Made by a program: the position numbers and the translations under genes
Shown: in pieces, positions 18,420 to 27,695 of the stretch
Position numbering within the stretch: the stretch's first letter is position 1
Layout: each line of letters begins with the position of its first letter
Notes under the pieces: model-generated
Told to the model about the DNA's origin: nothing
The model's input: the letters and a program-made list of their open reading frames with translations, nothing else
The model's database searches: none
DNA from: JACVRW01 sp963739095
Lineage (GTDB): Bacteria; Actinomycetota; Thermoleophilia; Solirubrobacterales; Thermoleophilaceae
Assembly (NCBI GenBank): GCA_963739095.1
Contig: CAVTZF010000001.1
Location: forward strand, 1-64,000
Reading direction: 5' to 3'
DNA: 64,000 nt

Positions 18420-19601
18420 ATGCCGGTGCTCCGCTCGATCCGCGAGCGCTTCGAGGAGAAGCAGCCGCTCGCGCGGACCAAGGTCGCGGCCTGTCTGCAC
18501 GTCACGGCAGAGACGGCGAACCTGATGAAGGCGCTCGCGGCGGGCGGGGCCGAGCCGGCGCTCTGCTCGGCAAACCCGCTCACGACGCAGGACGAGGTGG
18601 CCGCCGCGCTCGTCGAGGACGGCATCCCGGTGCTCGCCGCGCGCGGGGAGGACGTCGAGGCGTACGTCAAGCACGTCCACGCGCTCGCCGGCTGGGCGCC
18701 GGACATCACGCTGGACGACGGCGCCGACCTGCTCGTGCTGCTGCACGAGCAGGGCAAGGCCGACGCGGTCCGCGGCGGCGCCGAGGAGACGACCACCGGG
18801 CTGTTGCGGATGCGTCGGCTCGAGGCGGAGGGGCGGCTCGCCTGCCCCGTGATCGCCGTCAACGAGTCGCGCACCGAGCGCACCTTCAACGACCGCTACG
18901 GCACCGGTCAGTCGGCGCTCGACGGCATCCTGCGCGCCACCAACCTGCTGCTCGCGGGCCGCACGCTGGTGCTGTGCGGCTACGGCGCCACCGGCCGCGG
19001 CATCGCCCAGCGGGCACGCGGCGCGGGTGCCGCCGTGATCGTCTGCGAGGTCGACCCGCTCAGCGCGCTCGAGGCGCGCATGGACGGCTTCGAGGTGATG
19101 ACGGCGCTCGCGGCGGCCGAGCGGGGCGACCTCTTCGTGACCGTCACGGGCTCGCGCTCGGTGCTGCGGCGCGAGCACTTCGAGCGCATGAAGGACGGCG
19201 CCGTCCTCGCCAACGCGGGCCACTTCGACGTCGAGATCGACCTGGCCGCGCTGGCCGAGCTCTCCGAGGGGCACGTGCGCCGCGTGCTGCCGCTCGTCGA
19301 GGAGTACGAGCTCGGCGGCAAGCGGCTGCACCTGCTCGCGAGCGGGCGCGTCGTCAACCTCGCCGCCGGCCAAGGTCACCCGGCCGCGGTGATGGACATG
19401 AGCTTCGCGAACCTGGCGCTGGCGGTGGAGCACCTGGTGGTCGACGGCGACGAGCTCGAGAAGCGGGTGCTGGACGTGCCGAAGGCGATCGACGAGGAGA
19501 TCGCGCGGCTGAAGCTGGAGTCGCTAGGCGTCGAGATCGACTCGCTGACGGCCGAGCAGCAGGACTACCTCAGCTCCTGGGGCCCGGCCGCGCCCTCCTA
19601 G
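18420..19601 (+). CDS. Second SahH-family protein, archaeal/Thermotoga type (possible S-inosylhomocysteine hydrolase)
   Basis: 393 residues from the first canonical ATG. It lacks the insert and C-terminal YKSDHYRY of the neighbour and instead resembles the compact archaeal SahH clade, whose M. jannaschii member prefers S-inosylhomocysteine. Motifs: CLHVTAETANLMKAL, SANPLTTQDEVAAAL, EETTTGLLRMRRL, VLCGYGATGRGIAQRARG, NAGHFDVEIDL. Conserved family sequence also lies upstream in frame (DPALAPLGRARIDWAEGQ), but no ATG, GTG or TTG exists back to the stop at 18273. Translation may start at a rare codon such as ATA 18321 (after GAGGGG) or ATC 18336, inside the end of ahcY, or a base is wrong. Confidence 0.85.
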   Translation: MPVLRSIRERFEEKQPLARTKVAACLHVTAETANLMKALAAGGAEPALCSANPLTTQDEVAAALVEDGIPVLAARGEDVEAYVKHVHALAGWAPDITLDDGADLLVLLHEQGKADAVRGGAEETTTGLLRMRRLEAEGRLACPVIAVNESRTERTFNDRYGTGQSALDGILRATNLLLAGRTLVLCGYGATGRGIAQRARGAGAAVIVCEVDPLSALEARMDGFEVMTALAAAERGDLFVTVTGSRSVLRREHFERMKDGAVLANAGHFDVEIDLAALAELSEGHVRRVLPLVEEYELGGKRLHLLASGRVVNLAAGQGHPAAVMDMSFANLALAVEHLVVDGDELEKRVLDVPKAIDEEIARLKLESLGVEIDSLTAEQQDYLSSWGPAAPS

Positions 19602-19641
19602 AACGCAAACGGCCCGCCGCTTGCGCGACTGACCGCGCGTC

Positions 19642-19932
19642 TTAGGCGAGCCGCGGAAGCAGGCCGCCGAGGCGACGGCGCTCGACGCGGCGATCTCCGC
19701 GGATGCCATCGGCGCGGAAGCGCAGCAGCTCGACCAGGTCGGCGCTCGGGCGGAAGGGGTCTGCGACGGCCGCACCGCTCTCCACCTCGACCGCCGCCCA
19801 GAGCTCCGAGCCGACCTCGGCGACGAGCACGTCGCCGCGCGGCGCCCGTGAGCTGTCGAGCTGGGCGAGCTCGTGGAGCGCAACGCCGTCGGTGTCCGAG
19901 GCCCTGCGAATGGTGAGTGTGGAGTTGGTCAT
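19642..19932 (-). CDS. Small GNAT-like hypothetical protein
   Basis: 96 residues. The opening LTIRRASDTDGVALHELAQLDS resembles the first strand and helix of GNAT acetyltransferases, and VLVAEVGSELWAAVEVESG resembles the following strands, but the acetyl-CoA loop and C-terminal half are absent. It ends in a basic tail (RGDRRVERRRLGGLLPRLA). Such short GNAT-like proteins occur in many actinobacteria; function unknown. Divergent from the lysR gene. Confidence 0.55.
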   Translation of the reverse strand: MTNSTLTIRRASDTDGVALHELAQLDSSRAPRGDVLVAEVGSELWAAVEVESGAAVADPFRPSADLVELLRFRADGIRGDRRVERRRLGGLLPRLA

Positions 19933-20025
19933 TGGTGTGCCCCCTGTTTGAACGGTTTGATGACTCTCGAATGATTGTGGCTCGCATGAGCCATAAGTTC
20001 AAATTCGGAATGCCTTGGGCTGCGA

Positions 20026-20031
20026 TAAGCT
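20026..20031 (+). promoter_or_regulatory. Likely -10 element of lysR-type gene
   Basis: TAAGCT sits 6 bases before the ATG at 20038, a spacing expected for a leaderless transcript. No good -35 is seen, which is common for regulated actinobacterial promoters. The 19933-20037 interval upstream also holds an AT-rich dyad around ttcaaattcggaa that could be a LysR box. Confidence 0.4.
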
Positions 20032-20037
20032 CTCGTT

Positions 20038-20982
20038 ATGCTCGATGTCAAGCAGCTGAGGGTGCTCAAGGCGGTCGCCGAGCACGGCTCGTTCTCCGCC
20101 GCCGCGGACGCGCTCTCCTACACCCAGCCAGCCGTCTCCCAGCAGATCGCCGCGCTCGAGAAGCAGTGCGGCGCCACGCTCGTCGACCGCGGCAGCCGCG
20201 GCGTGCGGCTCACGGACGCCGGCCGTGCACTCGTCGAGCACGCCGACGTCGTGATCGCCCGGCTCGCCGCCGCCGAGGCGGAGCTCGAGGCGATCCGGGG
20301 CGTGCGCGGCGGCCGCGTGCGGCTGTCCTCGTTCCCGACCGCGGGTGCCTCGCTGCTGCCGCCGGCGGTGGCGCTCTTCACGCAGCGCTACCCCGAGGTC
20401 GAGCTCAGCTTCGTCGAGGAGGAGCCCGAGGAGGCGGTCCAGATGCTGCGCGCGGCCGAGCTCGAGGTGGCGATCGTGTTCGAGTACCGCGACCTCTCGC
20501 AGCCCGAGTTCGACAAGCTCTACGAGGGCGTCGAGCTGCGTCACCTGATCGACGACCCGATGTACATCGCGGTCCCGCACGACCACCCCGCCGCGCGCAA
20601 GCCGCGCGTGCGCCTCGACGACTTCTCGGAGGACACCTGGATCCAGAACGACACGCGCGGGCCCTGCGGGCGGCTGCACCTCGCCGCCTGCGCGGGCGCC
20701 GGCTTCGAGCCGAAGATCGGCTACGTGTCGGACGACTACAACGTCGTCCAGGGTCTGATCGCCGCCGGCGTGGGCATCTCGCTGCTGCCGGCGCTGGCGC
20801 TCACCAACCTGCGTGAGGACATCGTCGTGCGCTCGCTGGGACCGAAGGCGCCGACGCGCCGAATCGTCTCGGCAGTGGTCGACGGGCGCTACCGCTCGCC
20901 TGCCACCGACGCGATGCTCGACATCCTGAACGAGGTGGCCGACCGCTTCGAGCTGCCCTCGGGTATGCCGCTGGCTGCCTGA
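20038..20982 (+). CDS. LysR-family transcriptional regulator
   Basis: 314 residues. The N-terminal HTH is typical: LDVKQLRVLKAVAEHGSFSAAADALSYTQPAVSQQIAALEKQ (residues 2-43), followed by a linker helix and a substrate-binding domain with VRLSSFPTAGASLLPPAVALFTQRYPEVELSFVEE and EVAIVFEYRDL. The target and co-inducer are not evident. The genes beside it (a GNAT-like fragment and a secreted protein) give no pathway clue. Confidence 0.92.
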   Translation: MLDVKQLRVLKAVAEHGSFSAAADALSYTQPAVSQQIAALEKQCGATLVDRGSRGVRLTDAGRALVEHADVVIARLAAAEAELEAIRGVRGGRVRLSSFPTAGASLLPPAVALFTQRYPEVELSFVEEEPEEAVQMLRAAELEVAIVFEYRDLSQPEFDKLYEGVELRHLIDDPMYIAVPHDHPAARKPRVRLDDFSEDTWIQNDTRGPCGRLHLAACAGAGFEPKIGYVSDDYNVVQGLIAAGVGISLLPALALTNLREDIVVRSLGPKAPTRRIVSAVVDGRYRSPATDAMLDILNEVADRFELPSGMPLAA

Positions 20983-21017
20983 GGGACCCCGCGCCGGCGC
21001 CTCCCCGTATTGGAGGC

Positions 21018-22061
21018 ATGAGCACCCGCGCCCGCCTCACCGGCGCCGTGATCGTCGCGACCGCGGCGCTCGCCGCGCTCCTGTCCTCGCCGCCCGTCGC
21101 CGCGGCCGACGGCCTGCCCGTGGTGGGCATCGACGCGCGCCCGCTGTCCGCTCCCGGGACCGCCGTCGCGTATGTGACGCGGCGCGCCGGCCGCCGCACG
21201 GCCCTCGAGGTGATCGACGCGGACAGCGAGCAGAGACTCCGCAGGGTGCTGTTGCCCGGCAAGCTCTCCGTGCCGGCGATCGCGTACGACGCGACCCCCA
21301 GCGGCATCACGCCCGATGGCCGCAAGCTCGTGTTGATCGAGCCGCGCCGGGCCTACCCGCGGGTCGAGACGGGCTTCGCTGTGATCGATACGCGGCGCCT
21401 CCGAATCCGGCGGACCGTGCGCCTTCGAGGCGACTACAGCTTCGATGCGATCTCGCCCGACGGCCGCACGATGTACCTGATCCGCTATCTCTCGCCGCGC
21501 AACCCGCAGCGCTACGAGGTGCGCGCCTACGATCTGCGCGCGGGCAGGCTCCTGCCCGACCCGATCGTCGACCCGCGCGAGCCGGACGAGCGCATGAGCG
21601 GCCTGCCGGTGACCCGCGCGACGGGCCCCGGCGGCCGCTGGGAATACACCCTCTACGACGGCGGCGAGCATCCGTTCGTGCATGCGCTCGACACCGAGCG
21701 CGGCCGCGCCTTCTGCATCGACCTCGAGCTGGCGGGCGGCGGGCTCTGGGGCGCGCGGCTCGAGCTCACGGGAGGAGGAGGCACCCTCGCGCTCGTGATG
21801 GGCGCGAAGCGGCTGGCGAGCATCGACACGAAGACGTTCCGCGTCTCGGGAGTCCCGACAACGCCACCCGCCGAGCCGCGCAGGCCGGCGCGCGACAACG
21901 GCTCGGGCGTGCCGTGGCCACTCGTGGCGCTGCCGACGCTGCTCCTGCTCGGAGCCGCCGGCGCGCTGGCGGCCCGCCTAGGCCGCCAGCGTCAGCTCGG
22001 TCGCGGGACCCTCGGCCGCGCGCGCGATGCGGCCGGTCGCGCCCTCGAGCGCACCCGCTGA
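21018..22061 (+). CDS. Secreted or membrane-anchored beta-propeller-like protein
   Basis: 347 residues. Signal peptide at 1-30 (AVIVATAALAALLSSPPVAAA). The body repeats blades of propeller type with ITPDGRKLVLIE, ISPDGRTMYLIRYLS and VMGAKRLASIDTKTF, the first two containing the TPDG/SPDG turn of WD40/YVTN-like repeats. A C-terminal transmembrane helix (WPLVALPTLLLLGAAGALAA) is followed by a basic cytoplasmic tail. It is therefore probably an extracytoplasmic anchored propeller. The 3' 84 bases overlap the convergent SRPBCC gene. Confidence 0.68.
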   Translation: MSTRARLTGAVIVATAALAALLSSPPVAAADGLPVVGIDARPLSAPGTAVAYVTRRAGRRTALEVIDADSEQRLRRVLLPGKLSVPAIAYDATPSGITPDGRKLVLIEPRRAYPRVETGFAVIDTRRLRIRRTVRLRGDYSFDAISPDGRTMYLIRYLSPRNPQRYEVRAYDLRAGRLLPDPIVDPREPDERMSGLPVTRATGPGGRWEYTLYDGGEHPFVHALDTERGRAFCIDLELAGGGLWGARLELTGGGGTLALVMGAKRLASIDTKTFRVSGVPTTPPAEPRRPARDNGSGVPWPLVALPTLLLLGAAGALAARLGRQRQLGRGTLGRARDAAGRALERTR

Positions 22062-22436
22062 GAGCAGCGCCTTCGTCGCGTTCGCGACGAGACGGCCCCG
22101 GAGGCCGCCGGCGCTGCGCACCGACACCGACGCGTTCAGCTCCGCGCCGCTGCTGACCTGGGCGAGCTCGTAGTGCACGTCCAGCCCGATCGGGCCGTCG
22201 GCGCTCAGCCGCAGGCCGGCCTCGTCGGCAGCGTGGACCTCGACGTCGAATTCGACGGGCACGCCGGCGAGGCGGCCGGTCACGCGCGTGCGCGTGCCGG
22301 CGGAGAGCCGGCGCCAGTCAGCGACGTCGAAATCGACCGGAGCCCAGTCCTGGATCCGCTCCGGGTGCGTCAGCACCTCGAGCAGCTGCTCGGGCGTCGC
22401 GTTGGAGGTTGTGGTGGCAGTCCAGTTGCTCATCAC
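21978..22436 (-). CDS. SRPBCC/CoxG-like lipid- or ligand-binding protein
   Basis: 152 residues. START-like helix-grip fold pattern: TTTSNATPEQLLEVLTHPERIQDWAPVDF at the N-terminus, alternating strands in the middle (TRVTGRLAGVPVEFDVEVHAA) and a long C-terminal helix (LRGRLVANATKALLSAGAL). Family members bind hydrophobic ligands or serve in stress responses. Divergent from the DUF4234 gene with 134 bases between. Confidence 0.65.
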   Translation of the reverse strand: MMSNWTATTTSNATPEQLLEVLTHPERIQDWAPVDFDVADWRRLSAGTRTRVTGRLAGVPVEFDVEVHAADEAGLRLSADGPIGLDVHYELAQVSSGAELNASVSVRSAGGLRGRLVANATKALLSAGALEGATGRIARAAEGPATELTLAA

Positions 22437-22475
22437 TGATCACGGGTCCACATACAACCGCCCGGACGGGCGCTT

Positions 22476-22495
22476 GTGTGAGCGAGTGATCACAC
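22476..22495. promoter_or_regulatory. Inverted repeat in the SRPBCC/DUF4234 intergenic region
   Basis: GTGTGA and TCACAC flank an 8-base spacer, and the inner GTGATCAC is itself a palindrome; another TGATCA lies at about 22437. It resembles operator dyads bound by HTH dimers and would be placed to control both divergent genes. No cognate regulator is identifiable. Confidence 0.35.
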
Positions 22496-22570
22496 TTCGC
22501 GCCGCAAGGCGCGCCGGGCCGGGCCGAGTCAGGGGTCGTACTGCCGGGCGAGAACTGATAGGAAGCGCAC

Positions 22571-23020
22571 ATGGCCGAGATCGTGCAGATACCCAACGCG
22601 GCGTCGACCGCGAAGATTCGCAACCCGCTAGCGGTGCTCGCCTTCGGGCTGATCACGCTCGGCATCTACCACATCTTCTGGTGGTACTTCATCAACCGCG
22701 AGATGGCCGACTACGGGCGGGCGAACGGCGTCGACCTCGGCGACAACCCGGTCATGTCGGTACTGGCGATCACGCTCGGCGCGCTCATCATCGTCCCGCC
22801 GTTCGTTTCGGTGTTCCGCACGCTACGGCGGGTCGAGAGGGCTCAGAACCACGCGCTCGGCTCGAACAACATCGCCGTGATCCTGCTCTTCATCCTGCTC
22901 TTCATACCGCTCGTGAACCTGGTGGTCTTCCCGATCATGCAGAGCAACCTGAACCAGGTCTGGGAGACCGCGCGGCTAGGCCACGGCGTCCAGGCGGGCG
23001 CCGCGGACGCCACCGCCTGA
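22571..23020 (+). CDS. DUF4234 family membrane protein
   Basis: 149 residues with four hydrophobic segments. The family signature is the first helix LAFGLITLGIYHIFWWYFINREMADYGRANG (about 24-54). Members are small integral membrane proteins of unknown role, often together with zinc-ribbon proteins. The last 45 bases overlap the convergent glycosyltransferase gene. Confidence 0.8.
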   Translation: MAEIVQIPNAASTAKIRNPLAVLAFGLITLGIYHIFWWYFINREMADYGRANGVDLGDNPVMSVLAITLGALIIVPPFVSVFRTLRRVERAQNHALGSNNIAVILLFILLFIPLVNLVVFPIMQSNLNQVWETARLGHGVQAGAADATA

Positions 23021-24172
23021 GCCGACCGCCTCGAGCAGCCCAACCGCCTCGTCGACCGGAGGCAGCGAGGCGATCTCGTCCGCCACCTGCTGCGCCGCGG
23101 AGCGGTAACGCGGGTTCTCGAGCAGCTCGCGCACCGCGCCACCGAGCCGCGCCAGACCGTCCGGTGACATGTCGAGCGCAAGGCCGGCTCCGAACTCGGC
23201 GACCCGCTCGGCGTTCATCGGCTGATCGGCGAACACGGGGAGGAGGACCTGCGGAACCCCGCCCGCCAGCGCCGCCAGCGTCGTGCCGGAACCGCCGTGG
23301 CCGACCATCGCCTGCGCGTGTGGCATCACCGCGGCCTGCGGAACCCACTGCTCGACGTGCACCCAGGGCGGCAGCTCTCCGAGCTCGGCCGGGTCGGCCG
23401 CGCGGCCGATCGTCACGAGCAGACGAATCGGCAGGCCCTCGAGCGCCTCGATGGCCGCGCTGTACATGCCGGGGTAGCCGTCCTGGGGCAGGACGGTCCC
23501 GAAGGACAGGTAGACAAGCGGATCGGCCGAGCCGTTCCACCAATCAGGCAGCTCCGCCGGCGTCTCGTCGTGGCGCGCGCGATAGCGCCCCACCTGCGCC
23601 AGCTCGTGCCCGCCCGGGAGGTCCATCAGCTGCGGCGACTGGGTCAGGCAAAGGCTCGCCCTCTGCCGCGCGGCGTTCGGATCGGGAGGCAGGCCGAGGG
23701 GCTCGCGCAGCTCGTCGAGCGCCGGGGCCGCGAGCGCCAGGACCCAGTCCTCGTTGGCCGACGACAGCGTGAAGCCTATGCGCACCTGCGGCACCCCACA
23801 GCGCTCGGCCGCGAGGCAGGAGGCGAACTCCGTCGACTCACGCAGCACGACGTCGGGCTGCCAGCTCTTCGTGAGCAGGACCATGTCGCGCAGCGCCGCC
23901 GCCGCGTAGGTGCGGACGAACATGTCCTGGATCGCGGCCTCGGGCGCGTCGTCCGGGGAGAGCGACCTCAGGCGCGTGTGGATCGCGTCGAGCTCAGACG
24001 GGACGGGCTCGGCCAGCGCACGGAAGGCGAGGCCCTCGCTGCGCGCCAGGGCTCCGGCGGAGCCCGACCCGGCCACGATCACGTCGTGGCCCGCCCTCTG
24101 CAGGGCGTGGGCGAAGGGCAGCATCGGGGTCAGGTGCCCGGTTCCGCTCGTTGTGGCAAACAGGAATCTCAT
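22976..24172 (-). CDS. GT1-family glycosyltransferase (macrolide/UGT type)
   Basis: 398 residues from the ATG of MRFLFATTSGTGHLTPMLPFA; an upstream ATG would add 11 residues without homology. N-terminal acceptor-binding Rossmann domain GHLTPMLPFAHALQRAGHDV; the C-terminal donor domain has VYLSFGTVLP, VEQWVPQAAVMPHAQAMVGHGGSGTTLAALAGGVPQVLLPVFADQPMNAERV, matching the GT-B nucleotide-sugar motif. Related to erythromycin-type CIII transferases. Acceptor unknown; it stands alone without a biosynthetic cluster. Confidence 0.86.
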   Translation of the reverse strand: MRFLFATTSGTGHLTPMLPFAHALQRAGHDVIVAGSGSAGALARSEGLAFRALAEPVPSELDAIHTRLRSLSPDDAPEAAIQDMFVRTYAAAALRDMVLLTKSWQPDVVLRESTEFASCLAAERCGVPQVRIGFTLSSANEDWVLALAAPALDELREPLGLPPDPNAARQRASLCLTQSPQLMDLPGGHELAQVGRYRARHDETPAELPDWWNGSADPLVYLSFGTVLPQDGYPGMYSAAIEALEGLPIRLLVTIGRAADPAELGELPPWVHVEQWVPQAAVMPHAQAMVGHGGSGTTLAALAGGVPQVLLPVFADQPMNAERVAEFGAGLALDMSPDGLARLGGAVRELLENPRYRSAAQQVADEIASLPPVDEAVGLLEAVGSGGGVRGARLDAVA

Positions 24173-24223
24173 CGGAAGACAGGACAGCTTGGAGCGCCCC
24201 GGCATTCCGATGTGTGAGCGATG

Positions 24224-24685
24224 TCACTCGGACAGCGACAGGTCGTAGTCGACCCAGCGGTCGGACATGCGCCCGCCGACTCGGTCGTACACCTTGCGAG
24301 CGCGTTCGTTGTCGCGCGCCGTCTGCCACTCGAGCGACGTCGCGCCGTGGTCGCGGGCCCGCTCGGCACACGCCTTGATGAGCGCGTCCGCCGCGCCGCT
24401 GCCGCGCCCGTCCGGGCTCACGAACAGGTCGTTCATCACGGCAATGCGCGACGCGCTCAGCGTCGACCAGGTCCACAGGATCGTCGCGAAGCCGATCGCG
24501 CGGCCCTCGTCGTCGCGCGCGAGCAGCTGCACGCCGTCGAGCTCGGGGCTCGCCAGCAGCTCCCGCGAGAACGCGAGCAGCTCCTCGTCGGAGGGGTTCA
24601 CCTCGTAGAAGTCGCAGTAGCCGCGCATGAGCGGCACCAGCTCGGGTAGGTCGGCCTCGGTGACGGTCGCGATCACGGCGGGCAC
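24224..24685 (-). CDS. GNAT N-acetyltransferase
   Basis: 153 residues, full GNAT fold: IATVTEADLPELVPLM (strand 1/helix 1), IGFATILWTWSTLSASRIAVMNDLFVSPDGRGSGAADALIKAC with the acetyl-CoA loop RGSGAA (about 99-104), and EWQTARDNERARKVYDRVGGRMSDRW, the C-terminal motif with the conserved Tyr. Substrate not predictable. Confidence 0.85.
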   Translation of the reverse strand: MPAVIATVTEADLPELVPLMRGYCDFYEVNPSDEELLAFSRELLASPELDGVQLLARDDEGRAIGFATILWTWSTLSASRIAVMNDLFVSPDGRGSGAADALIKACAERARDHGATSLEWQTARDNERARKVYDRVGGRMSDRWVDYDLSLSE

Positions 24686-24728
24686 GCTACCGCCCTGTGG
24701 CGCCGCGCCGCTCTAGGATCGTGCCGCC

Positions 24729-26091
24729 ATGAGCGAGGCGACGGACAAGATGCGCGCCGAGGGGCTGCCGGAGATCGCCGTCGACACCTTCGCGCGCTAC
24801 GAGGAGCGCCTGCGGGCCGGCGAGCAGGGACTCGTGCCCGAGCGCGACATCGAGCCGCTCGACGAGGTGCCGTCGCTGGCCGAGCTGGGTGAGGGCGACC
24901 CGTCCGCGATCGAGCGCGTCGTCGTGCTCAAGCTGAACGGCGGGCTCGGCACGAGCATGGGCATGACGAAGGCCAAGTCGCTGCTCGAGGTGAAGGACGG
25001 CCACACCTTCCTCGACGTGATCGCGCGTCAGATCCTGCACCTGCGCGAGCGCCGACGGCGCGCGCATCCCGCTGCTCCTCATGAACAGCTTCGCGACGCG
25101 CGACGACACGCTGGCTGCGCTCGAGCGCTACCCCGAGCTCCAGGTGGACGACCTGCCGCTCGACTTCCTCCAGGGCAGGGTGCCGAAGCTGCTCGCCGAC
25201 GGCGGTGGACCCGCCGAGTGGCCCGCCGACGCCGCGCTCGAATGGGCGCCGCCAGGCCACGGGGACGTGTTCGCCTCGCTCGCCGCCACCGGCCTGCTGT
25301 CCGAGCTCCTGGGGCGCGGCTACGAGTACCTGTTCCTGTCGAACTCCGACAACCTCGGTGCGACGCTCGAGCCGCGTGTGCTCGGCTGGCTGGCGAGCGA
25401 GGGCCTGCCGTTCGTCTCCGAGGTGGTCGACCGCACCGAGAGCGACCGCAAGGGCGGCCACCTGGCGCGCCGCCGCGCTGACGGAGGGTTGCTGCTGCGC
25501 GAGGTCGCTCAGGTCCCCGAGGACGACCAGGCGGCCTTCGAGGACATCGAGATCCACAGATACTTCAACGCCAACAACATCTGGGTGAGCCTGCGCGCGC
25601 TGGACGAGAAGCTCCGCGAGGGCGGCGGCGTGCTCGAGCTGCCGATGATCGTCAACCGCAAGACGGTCGACCCGAAGGACTCCTCGTCCCCCGAGGTGGT
25701 CCAGCTCGAGACGGCGATGGGCGCCGCCATCGGCGCGTTCGAGGGCGCCGGCGCGGTGCACGTGCCGCGCGACCGCTTCGTCCCCGTCAAGAAGACGAGC
25801 GATCTGCTCGTGGTCCGATCGGACGCCTACCGGCTCGGCCCCGACTGGGGCGTCCGGCTCGTGCCCGAGCGCCACCGCCGCCCGCCGCACGTCGAGCTCG
25901 ACTCCGACTACTTCAAGCTCCTCGCCGACTTCGAGGAGCGCTTCGCCGCCGGCCCGCCCTCGTTAGCCGGCTGTGCACGGCTCGAGGTCGAGGGCGATGT
26001 GAGCTTCGGCCGCGACGTCGTCGTCCGCGGCAGCGTGCGCGTCGAGGGTCCGCGGCGGATCGAGGACGGGACGCTGCTCGAGGGTAGCTAG
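24729..26091 (+). CDS. UTP-glucose-1-phosphate uridylyltransferase, UDPGP (eukaryote-like) type, frameshifted near 25050
   Basis: ATG lies 9 bases after a TAGGAT -10 box. The N-terminal piece has VVVLKLNGGLGTSMGMTKAKSLLEV, the UDPGP nucleotide loop. At about 25050 the frame changes by one base ('ctgcgcgagcgccgac'); the other frame continues with IPLLLMNSFATRDDT, LFLSNSDNLGATL, RKGGHLARR, RYFNANNIWVSL and VPVKKTSDLLVVRSDAY, then a beta-helix tail. Removing one base gives 453 residues, the usual length. It forms UDP-glucose, the substrate of the Ugd in this window. The break is probably a consensus error given the otherwise perfect conservation. Confidence 0.8.
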
Positions 26092-26921
26092 CCCGCCGTG
26101 CGCGAGGCCTGCGCCGCCTCGAGCCGCTCGCGCCGCCGCTCCTCCTCCTCCGACTGGCCCAGCATGCGCACGAACAGCACGACCATGACGAGCACGAGCG
26201 TCATCGACTGCTCGACCATCATGATCACGCCGCCCACGTTCTGGTCCTCGGTTGGGCTGAGCCCCCAGATCCGCGGCGTCGTCTCGTAGTAGGGGTAGAG
26301 CGGGGTGGAGGCCCACGCCAGGTAGAGGCCGAGCGCGGCGAGCCCGCCCTTCGCAGCCGCGATGTAGGCCACCGGCTGCATGCCGGTCAAACGGCGGCGC
26401 ATGGGCACCGGCTGGATCAGCGCCCACCAGAGCGCGATGCCGGCGGCGAAGAAGCACAGGTGCTCGAACGCGTGCAGGAGCGGATGCTCGACGGCGCCGT
26501 CGTAGAGCACCGGCGCGTGCCAGAGGTACATCAGCGCGAGCCAGATGACGAGCCCGGTCACGGGGTTGGCAAGCGGGCCGAGCGCCTGCTCGAAGCGCAT
26601 CAGCCGCCGCGTCGCGGGGCGCATGATCACGCGCGAGAGGGCGAGCAGCAGGAGCAGCGGCGCGATGTCGCCGATCAGCACGTGCTGGAGCATGTGGGCA
26701 GAGAACAGGTAGTCCTCGCCGAGCCCGTCGAGCGGCGACACGAGCGCGATCAGGATCGCGATGAATGCGCCCGTGAAGGCGACGGCCTCCTTGAAGCCCG
26801 CGCCACGGCCACCGGCCTCGCGGCGCGCCGCCCTGAAGCGCCAGATGTAGATACCCGCGAACAGCGCGAGCGGAGCCAGGATGGCGGGGTCGGGCAGCCA
26901 GTGCAGCTGGGGGTGATCCAC
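26088..26921 (-). CDS. CtaG family cytochrome c oxidase assembly protein (caa3_CtaG)
   Basis: 277 residues from a GTG (VDHPQLHWLPDP). Seven to eight transmembrane helices; family motifs include SPLDGLGEDYLFSAHMLQHVLIGDIAPLLLLLAL (about 60-95), WHAPVLYDGAVEHPLLHAFEHLCFFAAGIALWW and LYPYYETTPRIWGLSPTEDQNVGGVIMMVEQ. The conserved His residues are likely copper ligands for CuB assembly of caa3 oxidases. No oxidase subunit gene is in the window. Tail-to-tail 4-base overlap with the uridylyltransferase. Confidence 0.85.
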   Translation of the reverse strand: MDHPQLHWLPDPAILAPLALFAGIYIWRFRAARREAGGRGAGFKEAVAFTGAFIAILIALVSPLDGLGEDYLFSAHMLQHVLIGDIAPLLLLLALSRVIMRPATRRLMRFEQALGPLANPVTGLVIWLALMYLWHAPVLYDGAVEHPLLHAFEHLCFFAAGIALWWALIQPVPMRRRLTGMQPVAYIAAAKGGLAALGLYLAWASTPLYPYYETTPRIWGLSPTEDQNVGGVIMMVEQSMTLVLVMVVLFVRMLGQSEEEERRRERLEAAQASRTAG

Positions 26922-26984
26922 TTGTCGCGGGATTGTCGCAGTGGCGTGCCCACGCGTAACACGGCTTCCGGCATCGTCGGGAGC

Positions 26985-27596
26985 GTGATCGCTCCACCTC
27001 TCTGCTGGGACTGCGGCGGCCCCGCCCGCCGGCGTGAGCCGCTCTGCACGGCCTGCCGCGCGCTGCTGCGGAGGCTGTCTCCGGCGCCCGTGTGGCTCGG
27101 CGGCGTCAGCGCCTGGGCGCCGGTGGGTTACGAGGGTCCGGCCCGGGCGCTCGTGCGTGCACTGAAGTTCCGCGGGGCGGTGGCGCTCGCCGACGCTATG
27201 GCGGCGCAGATCGCGGCCAACGCGCCGCCCGAGCTGTTGGTGCCCGGGGCCGAGCTGGTGCCCGTGCCGCTGCATCCGCGCCGGCGCCGGCGGCGCGGCT
27301 TCAACCAGGCGCATGAGCTCGCCGCGGCGCTCTCCGGGCGTACCGGGCTGGCGCTCACTGACTGCCTGGAGCGCGACGGGCCGGGCGGCACCCAGGTCGG
27401 CCGTGACCGCCACGAGCGCCGCGCCGGGCCGGCCGGTGGAATGCGCCTGCGGACGGGGCGGGCGCCGCGCCGGGCCGTGCTGGTGGACGACGTCGTCACC
27501 ACCGGCGGGACCCTCGGCGCCTGCGCGGCGGCGCTGCGGGCGGCTGGGTGCAGGGAGATCGCGGCAGTTGCGTTCGCGCGGACGCTGGGCCGCTAG
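26985..27596 (+). CDS. ComF family phosphoribosyltransferase-like protein
   Basis: 203 residues from GTG 26985 (an in-frame GTG at 26946 is possible). N-terminal zinc finger CWDCGG...CTAC, then ARALVRALKFRG, LVPVPLHPRRRRRRGFNQAHELA and the PRPP-binding loop AVLVDDVVTTGGTL (about 162-175). ComF proteins act in DNA uptake and recombination-linked processes in competent bacteria; in other lineages the role is unclear. Confidence 0.88.
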   Translation: MIAPPLCWDCGGPARRREPLCTACRALLRRLSPAPVWLGGVSAWAPVGYEGPARALVRALKFRGAVALADAMAAQIAANAPPELLVPGAELVPVPLHPRRRRRRGFNQAHELAAALSGRTGLALTDCLERDGPGGTQVGRDRHERRAGPAGGMRLRTGRAPRRAVLVDDVVTTGGTLGACAAALRAAGCREIAAVAFARTLGR

Positions 27597-27695
27597 TGGC
27601 TCTGCGCGCGATCCGTCCGAAAGTTGGTCAATTCGGTCTGGAAAGCCGGGGACGCTCTGTCTACCATCGGCATCCCGACCACCACAGGAGGGCAG

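Noticed and set aside
26921..27413. N-terminal extension of the CtaG protein to 27413
   Set aside because: The extension overlaps the comF coding region, is low-complexity, and similarity begins at the GTG 26921.
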